A stretch of 64,000 nucleotides of DNA from Gordonia humi (GTDB lineage: Bacteria; Actinomycetota; Actinomycetes; Mycobacteriales; Mycobacteriaceae), in contig NZ_JACIFP010000001.1 in NCBI RefSeq assembly GCF_014197435.1, positions 868,001 through 932,000 of the forward strand, read 5' to 3'. Shown here piece after piece: positions 17,314 through 25,535 of this stretch (position 1 is its first letter; each line of letters begins with the position of its first letter). A program made the position numbers and the translations under genes. The notes beneath the pieces are model-generated. The model was not told where the DNA came from and ran no database searches. It saw only the letters and a list, made by a program, of their open reading frames with translations.

Positions 17314-17330
17314 ATCATGAGCAATTATCA
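17314..17330 (+). promoter_or_regulatory. 17-bp motif shared with the operon II promoter
   Basis: CATCATGAGCAATTATC here matches CATCATGAGAAATAATC at 18431-18447 at 15 of 17 positions. Part of the AT-rich centre of the 219-bp gap between the GntR gene and the importer. A CATGATGATG stretch nearby (17336-17345) makes an inverted partner. Likely a regulator-binding site common to importer and catabolic operon. Confidence 0.5.
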
Positions 17331-17416
17331 AAAACATGATGATGAACCGAAGGTGGCGCAAGGATCGATGCAGTATACGGGGCGGCTGTGAGCCGAACAG
17401 ATGAACTTCGACGAAC

Positions 17417-18238
17417 TCAGAGACGCCAATCGATGCGCTGTGATCCGCCGTTCGGGTCCAATGTCAGGTAGGCGTCGCCGACGTCGACGATGTGCTGGGT
17501 CATGAGTTTGCGCGCTTTTGCGGGACGTCCGTCGAGAATCGCCTGGGCGATGTCGGCGTGCGAGTGCGAGAGCATCTCACGTTCGGCGACGGGGTCCAAG
17601 GACTGGAGGACCTGCTCGACCATGATGTGGTCGACGGCCTGCGTCACCAGGGTGAGGGTGCGGTTGCCCGACAGGGTGGCGATGACCGAGTGGAAGTCGT
17701 TGAAGTCGTCGAATAGTTCTACCTCGACATGTGACTCGGTGTCGTAGTGCAGGAACGGCGTGATCATCTCGCGCTTGTGTCGGCTCGTCGGCAGGCGGGC
17801 CGCGCGTTCGGCGAGCATCGGCTCCAGGGCCGCCCAGGTGTCGAGGAGTTCAGCGTAGGTGGCGCCGCTGAGGTGGAAGTACAGCGACGTCGTCCGGGCG
17901 AGGTATCCGGCGTTCAGTGGTGCGACGAACGGTCCGCCGCCTGGCCCGCGCTTGATGTCGACGATGCCCTGCATCTCCAGGAGTCGGAGTGCCTCGCGCA
18001 GTGATTCGCGGCTGACCTCGTACTGGTCGAGCATCTCCTGTTCGGTCGGCAGTTTGTCGCCGACGATCAGTCGTCGGCCGAGGATGTCATCGACGATGCG
18101 GGACGCGGTGAGCTCGGCGGCCTTCGGTGGTCGCCGGCGCGGATTCTGCTGGTCGGCGGCCGCGAACCCGCGTGGCGCATACACGACCGGCAGGCCGTGG
18201 CCCGCGTCGTCGTTGCTGGCTGGTGCGTGCGAGCTCAT
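17417..18238 (-). CDS. GntR-family regulator with FCD domain
   Basis: 273-aa transcription factor. ATG with AAGGA 6 nt upstream. Disordered start (1-38), winged helix-turn-helix at about 40-112 (LPTEQEMLDQYEVSRESLREALRLLEMQG), then an all-helical FCD ligand/metal domain with the His-containing segment DFNDFHSVIATLSGN. FadR-type proteins usually sense an acyl-CoA or organic acid. It is divergent from CoA-transferase operon II and upstream of the importer operon, so it likely controls both. It is clearly paralogous to the protein at 31900-32703 (shared RGPGGGPFV and YFHLSGATY). Confidence 0.92.
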   Translation of the reverse strand: MSSHAPASNDDAGHGLPVVYAPRGFAAADQQNPRRRPPKAAELTASRIVDDILGRRLIVGDKLPTEQEMLDQYEVSRESLREALRLLEMQGIVDIKRGPGGGPFVAPLNAGYLARTTSLYFHLSGATYAELLDTWAALEPMLAERAARLPTSRHKREMITPFLHYDTESHVEVELFDDFNDFHSVIATLSGNRTLTLVTQAVDHIMVEQVLQSLDPVAEREMLSHSHADIAQAILDGRPAKARKLMTQHIVDVGDAYLTLDPNGGSQRIDWRL

Positions 18239-18419
18239 GAGAGTCCTTCGATTCGGTGCGCGAGGGCGCGGGCAACGCGGGTGCGTCGGAGTTTCTACCT
18301 TCGCACCCCGGTTGTCGCGGAATCAACGGGTTCGCGGTATTCGGGTCGTTCGGTGTGTGGACTGAAGGGGTTCGCGACCGAGTGTGAAGTTCCTCGGGCA
18401 TCTCTCCTGTGCGATCTCC

Positions 18420-18448
18420 TTGACATATTTCATCATGAGAAATAATCT
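18420..18448 (+). promoter_or_regulatory. Predicted strong promoter of CoA-transferase operon II
   Basis: TTGACA (18420-18425), exactly 17 nt, TAATCT (18443-18448). The spacer holds CATCATGAG, part of the motif repeated at 17314-17330. Normal spacing puts the transcript start at about 18455-18456, on or next to the GTG start codon of the first gene. The rest of the gap 18239-18419 shows no gene. Confidence 0.65.
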
Positions 18449-18455
18449 TCTCCGC

Positions 18456-19793
18456 GTGACCCAGAACACGTATGCCAACAACACCGCCGAGTCGGTGATG
18501 AGCGGCGTCGGCGACGAATCCCGTCGTCCGCGGCCGCGCACCGGGCCGCTGGCAGGTGTCAAGATCGCCGACTTCTGCTGGATGGGCGTCGGAGCTGTGG
18601 CGACTCGCCTACTCGCGGATTTCGGTGCGGACGTCATCAAGATCGAGAACCGCAAGCGGCTCGACATGCCGCGCCGACTCCCCATCTACAAGGGCGACGT
18701 CCGTTCGTACGGCAACGAGGATCCGAATCCCGATCCGAACAAGGGCGGGCTTTTCAACAACTACTCGCGCAACAAGCTCGGCATCACCGTCGACATGGCG
18801 GACCCGCGTGGCCGTGAGCTCGTCGTCGAGCTCATCGAGCACTGCGGGATCGTCACCGAGAACTTCGCGCCAGGCGTGATGGAGAAGTGGAATCTCACTT
18901 ATCCGGATTTGCGGGAGATCCGCGACGATGTGATCTTCGCGCGGATGAGCGGCTTCGGTCACTCCGGTCCGCAGGCCCACTACCGGAGTTACGGCCCCGT
19001 GGTGCAAGCGGTCAGCGGGCTCTCGTTCAACAGCGGTCTGCCCGGGCGCGAGCCGTCGGGCTGGGGTCTGTCGTACATGGACAACCAGGCCGCGTACTAC
19101 AACTCCGCCGGCCTGCTCCTGGCGATCTACCAGCGGATGCTCACCGGGCAGGGCACCGAGGTGGACGTCTCGGCTGTCGAGGCCGGCATCGGTCTGCTCG
19201 GCTCGGATCTGCTCGACACCCTGGTCAACGACCGTCCGGGTCGGCGCGCCGACTACCCCCGCGGCAATCGTCTGGAGTACCCGGATGCTGCGCCTCACGG
19301 GGTCTACCCGGCGGCGGGCGACGATCAATGGGTCGCGATCGCCGTGTTCTCCGACGACGAGTGGCAGGCACTGCGCACCGCGATGGACGACCCCGCGTGG
19401 ACCGCCGAGGAGCGATTCGCCACGATCCCGGCGCGTATCGCGAACCAGGACGACCTGGACAAGCGCATCGGGGAATGGAGCCGCGGTCGAGACAAACACG
19501 ATGTCATGACCCTCCTGCAGAACGCAGGCGTCACCGCGGCCGCGGTCCAGAACGCCATGGACCTGGTCGAGCACGATCCGCAGATCGCGGAACGCGGCAC
19601 GTTCTTCGAACTCGATCACCCGGTGATCGGACCGGCTCTGTTCGAGGGCTTCCCCGGACGGTTCGGCACCTCGCGGCCGGACAACTGGCGCTCGGCGCCG
19701 CTGCTGGGCGAAGACAATGCGTACGTCTTCGGGGAACTGCTCGGTCGAGACGCCGACACGCTCGCGCAGCTGTCGGCAGAAGGAGTCATCTGA
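18456..19793 (+). CDS. CaiB/BaiF class III CoA-transferase, subunit A (operon II)
   Basis: 445-aa class III CoA-transferase and close paralogue of the product of 1573-2898 (same ADFCWMGVGAVATR, NPDPNKGGLFNNY and SYMDNQAAYYN segments). Glu242 sits at the usual catalytic-Asp position (VSAVEAG). Start chosen at GTG 18456: the frame is open further upstream, but the promoter -10 box lies at 18443-18448, so earlier starts would not be in the mRNA. The choice gives an N terminus about as long as the paralogue and implies a leaderless transcript. ATG 18498 is the alternative. Overlaps the next gene by 1 nt. Confidence 0.88.
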   Translation: MTQNTYANNTAESVMSGVGDESRRPRPRTGPLAGVKIADFCWMGVGAVATRLLADFGADVIKIENRKRLDMPRRLPIYKGDVRSYGNEDPNPDPNKGGLFNNYSRNKLGITVDMADPRGRELVVELIEHCGIVTENFAPGVMEKWNLTYPDLREIRDDVIFARMSGFGHSGPQAHYRSYGPVVQAVSGLSFNSGLPGREPSGWGLSYMDNQAAYYNSAGLLLAIYQRMLTGQGTEVDVSAVEAGIGLLGSDLLDTLVNDRPGRRADYPRGNRLEYPDAAPHGVYPAAGDDQWVAIAVFSDDEWQALRTAMDDPAWTAEERFATIPARIANQDDLDKRIGEWSRGRDKHDVMTLLQNAGVTAAAVQNAMDLVEHDPQIAERGTFFELDHPVIGPALFEGFPGRFGTSRPDNWRSAPLLGEDNAYVFGELLGRDADTLAQLSAEGVI

Positions 19794-20983
19794 TGTCGAA
19801 AGCGCGAGTCCAAGCTGGTGGCAGTCCTGTCGCCTCGATCACCGTCGTCGAACTCGCACAGAGTCCCGCCGGCGAGCAGACGGGCAAGTTCATCGGTGAC
19901 CTCGGCGCAGACGTGATCAAGGTGGAGCCCCCGGAGGGCGTCGCCAGTCGTCACGTCGGACCGTACGTGAAGGGCCACGAGGGCGACCCCGACCACAGTC
20001 TCGAGTTCTGGGCGTACAACTCGAGCAAGACGAGCCATGTCGTCGACGCCGCAACCGAATGCGGTCGACGAGAGTTCGCTGAGCTCCTGGCCCGCGCCGA
20101 AGTACTCATCGTCGAGGACGTGCGGTGGCTGGCCCGGCTCGGATACGAGCTGGACGCCTTGCAACAGGAGCGACCCGACCTGATCATCCTGTCAGTGACT
20201 CCCTTCGGCCTGACAGGGCCGTGGAAGGACTACCGGACGAGCGACCTCATCGCGCTCGCCGCGGGCGGAATGCTCAACAGCTGCGGCTACGACGATCACT
20301 CGATTCCGCCGATCCGCCCAGGCGGAAACCAGGGCTTCCAGCTCGGCGCGAGCTTCGCCTGGTGTGCGCTGCTCCTGGCGTTGATCGAGCGGAAGAACAC
20401 CGGTCGTGGCCAGCTCGTCGACGTCTCTCTGCACGAATCCAACGCGGTCAGCGGTGAACTGGCCAACCCGTACTACTTCTATCCGAAGGCCGTTGTGCAG
20501 AGGCAGACCAACCGCCACGCACAGCCCGAGCCGACGCAGCCGGCGACTTTCGAATGCGGCGACGGCAATTACGTCTACTTCGCGTTGATCCTGGCCGAGT
20601 CGAAGGCGTGGTCGACCCTGCTCACCTGGATGGACGATCTCGGGATGGCTGCGGATCTGCTCGACCCGGCCTACCAGGACATCGCCTACCGTCAGCGCCA
20701 GTTCGGTCACGTCCAGGAACTGCTCGAAGTCTTCTTCCTGATCCAAGACGCCGAGACGGTCTACCACGAGGGACAGCGTCGCGGTCTGCCGATCGGTCGG
20801 TTGAACGCTTTCGAGGATCTGCCGAACGACGAGCATCTGCAGGCCCGCGGCTTCTTCGTCGACATGCCGACGATCGACGGCGACTCCACCAAGTACCCCG
20901 GCCTGCCTTACCGATTCACCGCATTCGAGCCGGTTCCGGGACGGCCGCCGCGACTAGACGAGCGAGAGGCCGAGAATGCCTGA
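19793..20983 (+). CDS. CaiB/BaiF class III CoA-transferase, subunit B (operon II)
   Basis: 396-aa second CoA-transferase. ATG overlaps the upstream stop exactly as in operon I. Shares VVELAQSPAGEQTGKFIGDL, TPFGLTGPWKDYRTSDL and SCGYDDHSIPPI with the operon I partner; Glu215 occupies the catalytic-Asp position (VDVSLHES). It overlaps the thiolase-like gene by 8 nt. Predicted to form the same kind of heteromeric transferase as in operon I, acting on a related but different acid. Confidence 0.9.
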   Translation: MSKARVQAGGSPVASITVVELAQSPAGEQTGKFIGDLGADVIKVEPPEGVASRHVGPYVKGHEGDPDHSLEFWAYNSSKTSHVVDAATECGRREFAELLARAEVLIVEDVRWLARLGYELDALQQERPDLIILSVTPFGLTGPWKDYRTSDLIALAAGGMLNSCGYDDHSIPPIRPGGNQGFQLGASFAWCALLLALIERKNTGRGQLVDVSLHESNAVSGELANPYYFYPKAVVQRQTNRHAQPEPTQPATFECGDGNYVYFALILAESKAWSTLLTWMDDLGMAADLLDPAYQDIAYRQRQFGHVQELLEVFFLIQDAETVYHEGQRRGLPIGRLNAFEDLPNDEHLQARGFFVDMPTIDGDSTKYPGLPYRFTAFEPVPGRPPRLDEREAENA

Positions 20984-22169
20984 TCAGACGTGGACCCCTG
21001 GAGCCTGTTCGATCGTCGGTATCGGTGAGACCGACTTCTCCAAGGCGTCGGGACGGACACCGCTGACGCTCGCCGCGCAGGCCGCACGCGCCGCGCTCGC
21101 GGACGCCGGCATCGCCCCGCGTGCAGTGGACGGCGTCGTTCGCTGCGATATGGATCTGGTCTCCGCCCCGGCGCTGGCCGACTCGCTCGGCGCGGACGAT
21201 CTCACATACTGGGGTGAGGCCGGTCCCGGCGGCTCGGGTCCGGCGGCGATGGTCGGCCAGGCCGTCGCGGCGATCAACTCGGGGCTGGCAACGACCGTCG
21301 TCGTCTTCCGTTCGCTCAACGGTCGGTCGGGCAACCGCTACGGCCTGGTGGGCGAGCACGGCGCCGTCGGCGGCGACAACAACTACGAGGAGTTCTTCCT
21401 GCCGTTCGGCATGCAGACCCCCGGCCAGTTCTTCGCCGTCGTCGCCCGTCGATATGCGCACGAACACGGTCTGTCGATCGACGAGCTGAGCCACGGTCTC
21501 GGCTCCATCGCTATGGCGGGTCGGGCGCATGCCAACAACAACCCGGCCGCGCAGTTCCACCAGCGGACGATGAGTCGCGAAGACTACCTCGCGTCACGGA
21601 TGCTGTCTTCGCCGTTGCGACTGTTCGATTACTGCCTGGAGACCGACGGCGCCGCCGCGGTCGTCGTGACCAGCACGCAGCGGGCACGCGACCTCGCGGG
21701 CGTCCACGTCCCGGTTCTGTCGGTCGCGCAGGGAACCGGTCGCGGCGTTCAACCCGGTCAGATGTTCCCCGCCCTGCTGCGGAAGTCGATCACCACGTGG
21801 CCGTCCGCGGCCACCGCCCCGACCGTGTTCGGGCGGGCCGGCGTCACCGCGGGCGATGTGGACGTCGCGCAGATCTACGACTGCTTCACGATCACCGCAC
21901 TGATCCAGTTGGAGGACTACGGGTTCATGGCACCCGGCCGGGCGGCGTATGTGACGCCCGAGGACCTGTCGGTCGGAGGGCGACTCCCATTCAACACGAG
22001 CGGCGGCCATCTGTCGGAGGGCTACATCCACGGTATGAACCACGTGGTGGAAGGCGTCCGACAGGTCCGTGGCACCTCGACGAACCAGGTCGACGGCGCC
22101 GAGATCAGTTTTGTCAGCTCGGCGCCGCCACCTGGGGCGAGCGCCATGATCCTGGGAGTAGACCGATGA
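20976..22169 (+). CDS. Thiolase-superfamily protein, Cys-less (Ltp2-like), operon II
   Basis: 397-aa paralogue of the product of 4082-5263. At the nucleophile position it reads GPGGSGPAAM, with no Cys at all, which argues against ordinary thiolysis. YDCFTI (Tyr301) and EGYIHG (Tyr350) are retained, together with the RQVRGTSTNQV tail. It overlaps the first DUF35 gene by 4 nt. An aldolase role with the DUF35 partner, as in Ltp2-ChsH2, is the best reading. The different residues around the missing Cys compared with operon I suggest that neither copy depends on it. Confidence 0.86.
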   Translation: MPDQTWTPGACSIVGIGETDFSKASGRTPLTLAAQAARAALADAGIAPRAVDGVVRCDMDLVSAPALADSLGADDLTYWGEAGPGGSGPAAMVGQAVAAINSGLATTVVVFRSLNGRSGNRYGLVGEHGAVGGDNNYEEFFLPFGMQTPGQFFAVVARRYAHEHGLSIDELSHGLGSIAMAGRAHANNNPAAQFHQRTMSREDYLASRMLSSPLRLFDYCLETDGAAAVVVTSTQRARDLAGVHVPVLSVAQGTGRGVQPGQMFPALLRKSITTWPSAATAPTVFGRAGVTAGDVDVAQIYDCFTITALIQLEDYGFMAPGRAAYVTPEDLSVGGRLPFNTSGGHLSEGYIHGMNHVVEGVRQVRGTSTNQVDGAEISFVSSAPPPGASAMILGVDR

Positions 22170-22597
22170 CCGACGCGCAGCCCTCACCGGTACTGCCGGT
22201 GGTCGACGACGTCGACACGGGCGAGTTCTTCGCGGCCGCGGCGCGGGGCGAGATCGCCGTCCGCGTCTGCAGTGCGTGCCGTGCGGACGTGCACCTTCCC
22301 CGAGAGAACTGCCCGCAGTGCGGTGCGTTCTCCCGCGAGTGGCGGGTAGTGCCGCCGCTGGGCGCGCTCTACAGCTGGACCGTCGTCGAGCACCAGGTGC
22401 ATCCCGCGACACCCGTGCCATACACCGTGGTGCTCGTCGAAGTCGACGGCACCGACGGTGTCCGCCTCGTCGGTCGTATCGACGGCCGCGCCGAACTAGA
22501 GATCGGTCAGCGTATGGAGGCCTGGTTCGAGCAGGTCGACGACGTCACGCTTCCTCAGTGGCGGCCGATCAGGACAGACGAGGAGAGCACCGCATGA
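22166..22597 (+). CDS. DUF35 Zn-ribbon/OB-fold protein, first of two
   Basis: 143-aa protein with a zinc ribbon (Cys35, Cys38, Cys49, Cys52) and OB fold (SWTVVEHQVHP). Clear paralogue of the operon I DUF35 protein. Overlaps the Cys-less thiolase gene upstream and the second DUF35 gene downstream by 4 nt each. By position it partners the Cys-less thiolase-like protein at 20976-22169. Confidence 0.88.
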   Translation: MTDAQPSPVLPVVDDVDTGEFFAAAARGEIAVRVCSACRADVHLPRENCPQCGAFSREWRVVPPLGALYSWTVVEHQVHPATPVPYTVVLVEVDGTDGVRLVGRIDGRAELEIGQRMEAWFEQVDDVTLPQWRPIRTDEESTA

Positions 22598-23019
22598 TTC
22601 CCGCAACGAGATGGGTTGATCCGACACTCGTCGTCGATCCTTCGGATTCCGCACCGCAGCTGGCCGGCGCCCGATGCGTGGAATGCGCCACCACGACGTT
22701 CCCGTTTCAGGACGGATGCCCGAGGTGCGGCGGCTCGACGATGGAACGCGTCGCGCTGCCGACCGAGGGCACTCTCTGGTCGTACACCGTCCAGTACTTT
22801 CCGCCGAAGCCACCGTTCCGGACCGTCGAGCCGTTCGAGCCCTATGGCCTGGGGTACATCGACCTCGGCGACGTATGCGTCGAGTCCCGGCTCACCGTCA
22901 ACGATCCCGCTGCGCTGACCCTCGGCATGCCGATGAGGCTGGTGACCATCACGGCATTCCTCGACGGGGGAGTGCCGGTCCAGACCTTCGCCTTCGCACC
23001 CCAGGAGAACCTCGTATGA
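22594..23019 (+). CDS. DUF35 Zn-ribbon/OB-fold protein, second of two
   Basis: 141-aa DUF35 protein with Cys28, Cys31, Cys42 and Cys45 as the zinc ribbon and an OB domain with SYTVQYFPPKPPF. It is only distantly similar to the preceding DUF35 protein and has no equivalent in operon I. It overlaps the Cys-containing thiolase gene by 4 nt, so the natural reading is one DUF35 per thiolase-fold enzyme: this one for the true thiolase downstream. Confidence 0.86.
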   Translation: MIPATRWVDPTLVVDPSDSAPQLAGARCVECATTTFPFQDGCPRCGGSTMERVALPTEGTLWSYTVQYFPPKPPFRTVEPFEPYGLGYIDLGDVCVESRLTVNDPAALTLGMPMRLVTITAFLDGGVPVQTFAFAPQENLV

Positions 23020-24164
23020 GCAGCGACGTCGCCATCGTCGGCATCGGCATTCACAAGTTCGGTCGCACCGAGGGAGTCAGCGGACGGGCTCAGGGCGCCT
23101 ACGCCGCCCGCCGGGCACTCGCCGACGCCGGTGTGCAGTGGTCGGACATCCAATTCGCGTACGGCGGCAGTTACGCCGCGGGCGACGCCGACTCCCTCGT
23201 CTCCGACCTCGGCCTGACCGGTGCGCCGTTCATCAACGTCCATAACGGTTGCGGCACAGGCGGATCGGCTCTGATCTCGGCGCGTAGTGCCCTCCTGTCC
23301 GGGCAGTACGACTTGGGCATGGTCGTCGGATTCGACAAGCATCCGAAGGGCGCCTTCGCGACGAAGCCGTCGAGTCTGGGCATCGGGGAGTGGTATGGCG
23401 AGACCGGCATGATGGTGACCACTCAGTTCTTCGCGCAGAAGATCGTCCGCTACATGGACCAGTACGACATCAGCGAACAGTCGCTCGCCGCAGTCGCTGA
23501 GAAATCGTTCTCGCTCGGTGCGCAGAACCCGAACGCCTGGCGCCGCAAGCCGCTGTCGCGGCAGGAGATCCTCGACGCGCCGATGGTGAATCATCCGCTC
23601 ACCCAGTACATGTTCTGCTCGCCGGGCGAAGGCGGCATCGCATTGGTGCTGGCTCGCGGCGAGGTGGCGCACAAATACACTGCGAACCCGATCTACCTGC
23701 GGGCAGCCGAGTTCCGTTCGCGGCGGTTCGGCTCCTTCGAGGTGTTCTCGCCGTGGACGACTCCGGAGACGCTCTCCGGACCGACACGTGACGCTTCGGC
23801 GGCCGCATTCGCATCCGCCGGGATCGGGCCGGAGGACGTCGACGTCGCGCAGATTCAGGACACCGAGTCGGGTGCTGAGATCATGCACATGGCCGAGACC
23901 GGGCTGTGCGCCGACGGCGATCAGGAGAAGCTCGTCCTCGACGGTGAGACCCGCCCGGACGGCCGACTGCCGATCAACACCGACGGTGGTGTGATCGCCA
24001 ATGGCGAACCGATCGGCGCGACGGGGCTCCGTCAGGTTTACGAGATCGCCCTTCAGCTCCGCGGCGACGCCGGCGCGCGCCAGGTCCCGGGGAGGCCGAA
24101 GACCGGCTTCACACATGTATACGGCGCACCGGGCATCAGTGCGTGCACGGTGCTGAGCCGCTGA
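23016..24164 (+). CDS. Thiolase-superfamily protein with candidate nucleophilic Cys
   Basis: 382-aa SCP-x-like thiolase. Cys79 in NGCGTGGSAL is in the nucleophile position, unlike in the two other thiolase-fold proteins here. The C-terminal motif NTDGGVIANGEPIGATG has Glu where classical thiolases have the His of GHPxG, as is common in this subfamily. ATG overlaps the DUF35 stop. Likely performs thiolytic release of acetyl- or propionyl-CoA after the first C-C cleavage. Last of the strictly overlapping genes; a small hairpin (CAGAGC, 7-nt loop, GCTCTG, 24165-24183) follows. Confidence 0.86.
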   Translation: MSSDVAIVGIGIHKFGRTEGVSGRAQGAYAARRALADAGVQWSDIQFAYGGSYAAGDADSLVSDLGLTGAPFINVHNGCGTGGSALISARSALLSGQYDLGMVVGFDKHPKGAFATKPSSLGIGEWYGETGMMVTTQFFAQKIVRYMDQYDISEQSLAAVAEKSFSLGAQNPNAWRRKPLSRQEILDAPMVNHPLTQYMFCSPGEGGIALVLARGEVAHKYTANPIYLRAAEFRSRRFGSFEVFSPWTTPETLSGPTRDASAAAFASAGIGPEDVDVAQIQDTESGAEIMHMAETGLCADGDQEKLVLDGETRPDGRLPINTDGGVIANGEPIGATGLRQVYEIALQLRGDAGARQVPGRPKTGFTHVYGAPGISACTVLSR

Positions 24165-24227
24165 CAGAGCTTCGACCGCTCTGCTGACAAAAGGCATCTG
24201 ACCAGCTCTACAGCCAGGAGGCATCAA

Positions 24228-25535
24228 ATGACGTGGGGATTCGAAACCGATCCGGAGTACCAGAAGGATCTGGAATGGGCGAACGAGCTCGTGCGCAACG
24301 AGATCGAGCCGGTCGACCAGATCGTCGAACACGCATGGGACGTCAACGATCCCATTCGCAACGCGCTCATCCGCCCACTGCAGGAGAAGGTGCGCGAGCG
24401 TGAGCTGTGGGCCTGCCACCTCGGACCGGAGTTGGGCGGCCCGGGCTACGGCCAGCTCAAGCTCGCGCTGCTGAACGAAGTCCTCGGCCACACTCATTCC
24501 GGCCCGGTGGTCTTCGGTAACCAGGCACCGGACTCGGGCAATGCCGAGATCCTCGCGCACTACGGCACCGACGAACTCAAGGAGCGCTACCTCAAGCCCC
24601 TCATCGAGAACGAGATCGCGTCCTGCTACTCGATGACCGAACCGCAGGGCGGATCGGATCCGACCGCGTTCGTCACGCGCGCGGTCGAAGACGGTGACAG
24701 CTGGGTGATCTCCGGACAGAAATGGTTCTCCTCGCACGCCCGCTTCTCCGCATTCTTCATCGTCATGGCCGTCACTGACCCCGATGCCGAGCGTCATCGC
24801 CGGGCATCGATGTTCGTGGTTCCGGCCGACACCCCGGGCATCGAGATCGTCCGCAACGTCGCTGTCTACGGCCACGAAGAGGCCGAGGGCACGCACGCGT
24901 ACATCAAGTACAACGACGTTCGGATCCCGAAGGATCACATCCTCGGCAACCGCGGCGAGGGGTTCGCCGTCGCGCAGACCCGCCTCGGCGGCGGTCGTAT
25001 CCATCACGCGATGCGTACCGTCGGCCTGGTCCGTGAGTCGATCGACATGATGCTCGAGCGTGCGGTGTCCCGTACCAGCGGAAGCGGCACGCTCGCCGAC
25101 CGCCAGTTGGTGAAGACAATGATCGCGGACTCCTGGATCGAGTACCAGCAGTTCCGTCTTCTGGTGCTTCAGACCGCCTGGAAGATCGACAAGTACCAGG
25201 ACTACCGCAGGGTGATCGCCGACATCTCCGCAGTGAAGGCCGCGATGCCCAAGGTCCTCGCCGGCGTGACCGGCCGCGCGATCCAGTTGCACGGCTCGCT
25301 GGGCATCTCCACTGAGCTGCCGCTGGGCACCTGGTCGGCCGAGGTCCACCACATGGCCCTCGCCGACGGCGCCACCGAACTGCATCAGCTGCAGGTCGCC
25401 AAGCAACTCCTCAAGGATGCGACCCCGGCTCCGGGGCTGTTCCCGACCCGCCACAAGATCGCGTTGAAGGAGGCCGCCGAGGCCAAGTTCGCCGATCGCC
25501 TCGCATCCGTCGACGACATGGTCGGTGCGGAATGA
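24228..25535 (+). CDS. Acyl-CoA dehydrogenase-like flavoprotein (ACAD10/11-like)
   Basis: 435-aa acyl-CoA dehydrogenase-fold protein. ATG with perfect AGGAGG (24216-24221) 6 nt upstream. Landmarks are SMTEPQGGSDPTAF near the flavin, GQKWFSSHARFS, the beta-barrel domain and the C-terminal helical domain with ITLHGSLG-like VTGRAIQLHGSLGIS. It overlaps the kinase gene by 4 nt. In ACAD10/ACAD11 and in the levulinate pathway (LvaC) such proteins work on a phosphorylated hydroxyacyl-CoA made by an APH-type kinase; the adjacency here suggests the same. Plain alpha,beta-dehydrogenation is the alternative. Confidence 0.87.
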   Translation: MTWGFETDPEYQKDLEWANELVRNEIEPVDQIVEHAWDVNDPIRNALIRPLQEKVRERELWACHLGPELGGPGYGQLKLALLNEVLGHTHSGPVVFGNQAPDSGNAEILAHYGTDELKERYLKPLIENEIASCYSMTEPQGGSDPTAFVTRAVEDGDSWVISGQKWFSSHARFSAFFIVMAVTDPDAERHRRASMFVVPADTPGIEIVRNVAVYGHEEAEGTHAYIKYNDVRIPKDHILGNRGEGFAVAQTRLGGGRIHHAMRTVGLVRESIDMMLERAVSRTSGSGTLADRQLVKTMIADSWIEYQQFRLLVLQTAWKIDKYQDYRRVIADISAVKAAMPKVLAGVTGRAIQLHGSLGISTELPLGTWSAEVHHMALADGATELHQLQVAKQLLKDATPAPGLFPTRHKIALKEAAEAKFADRLASVDDMVGAE

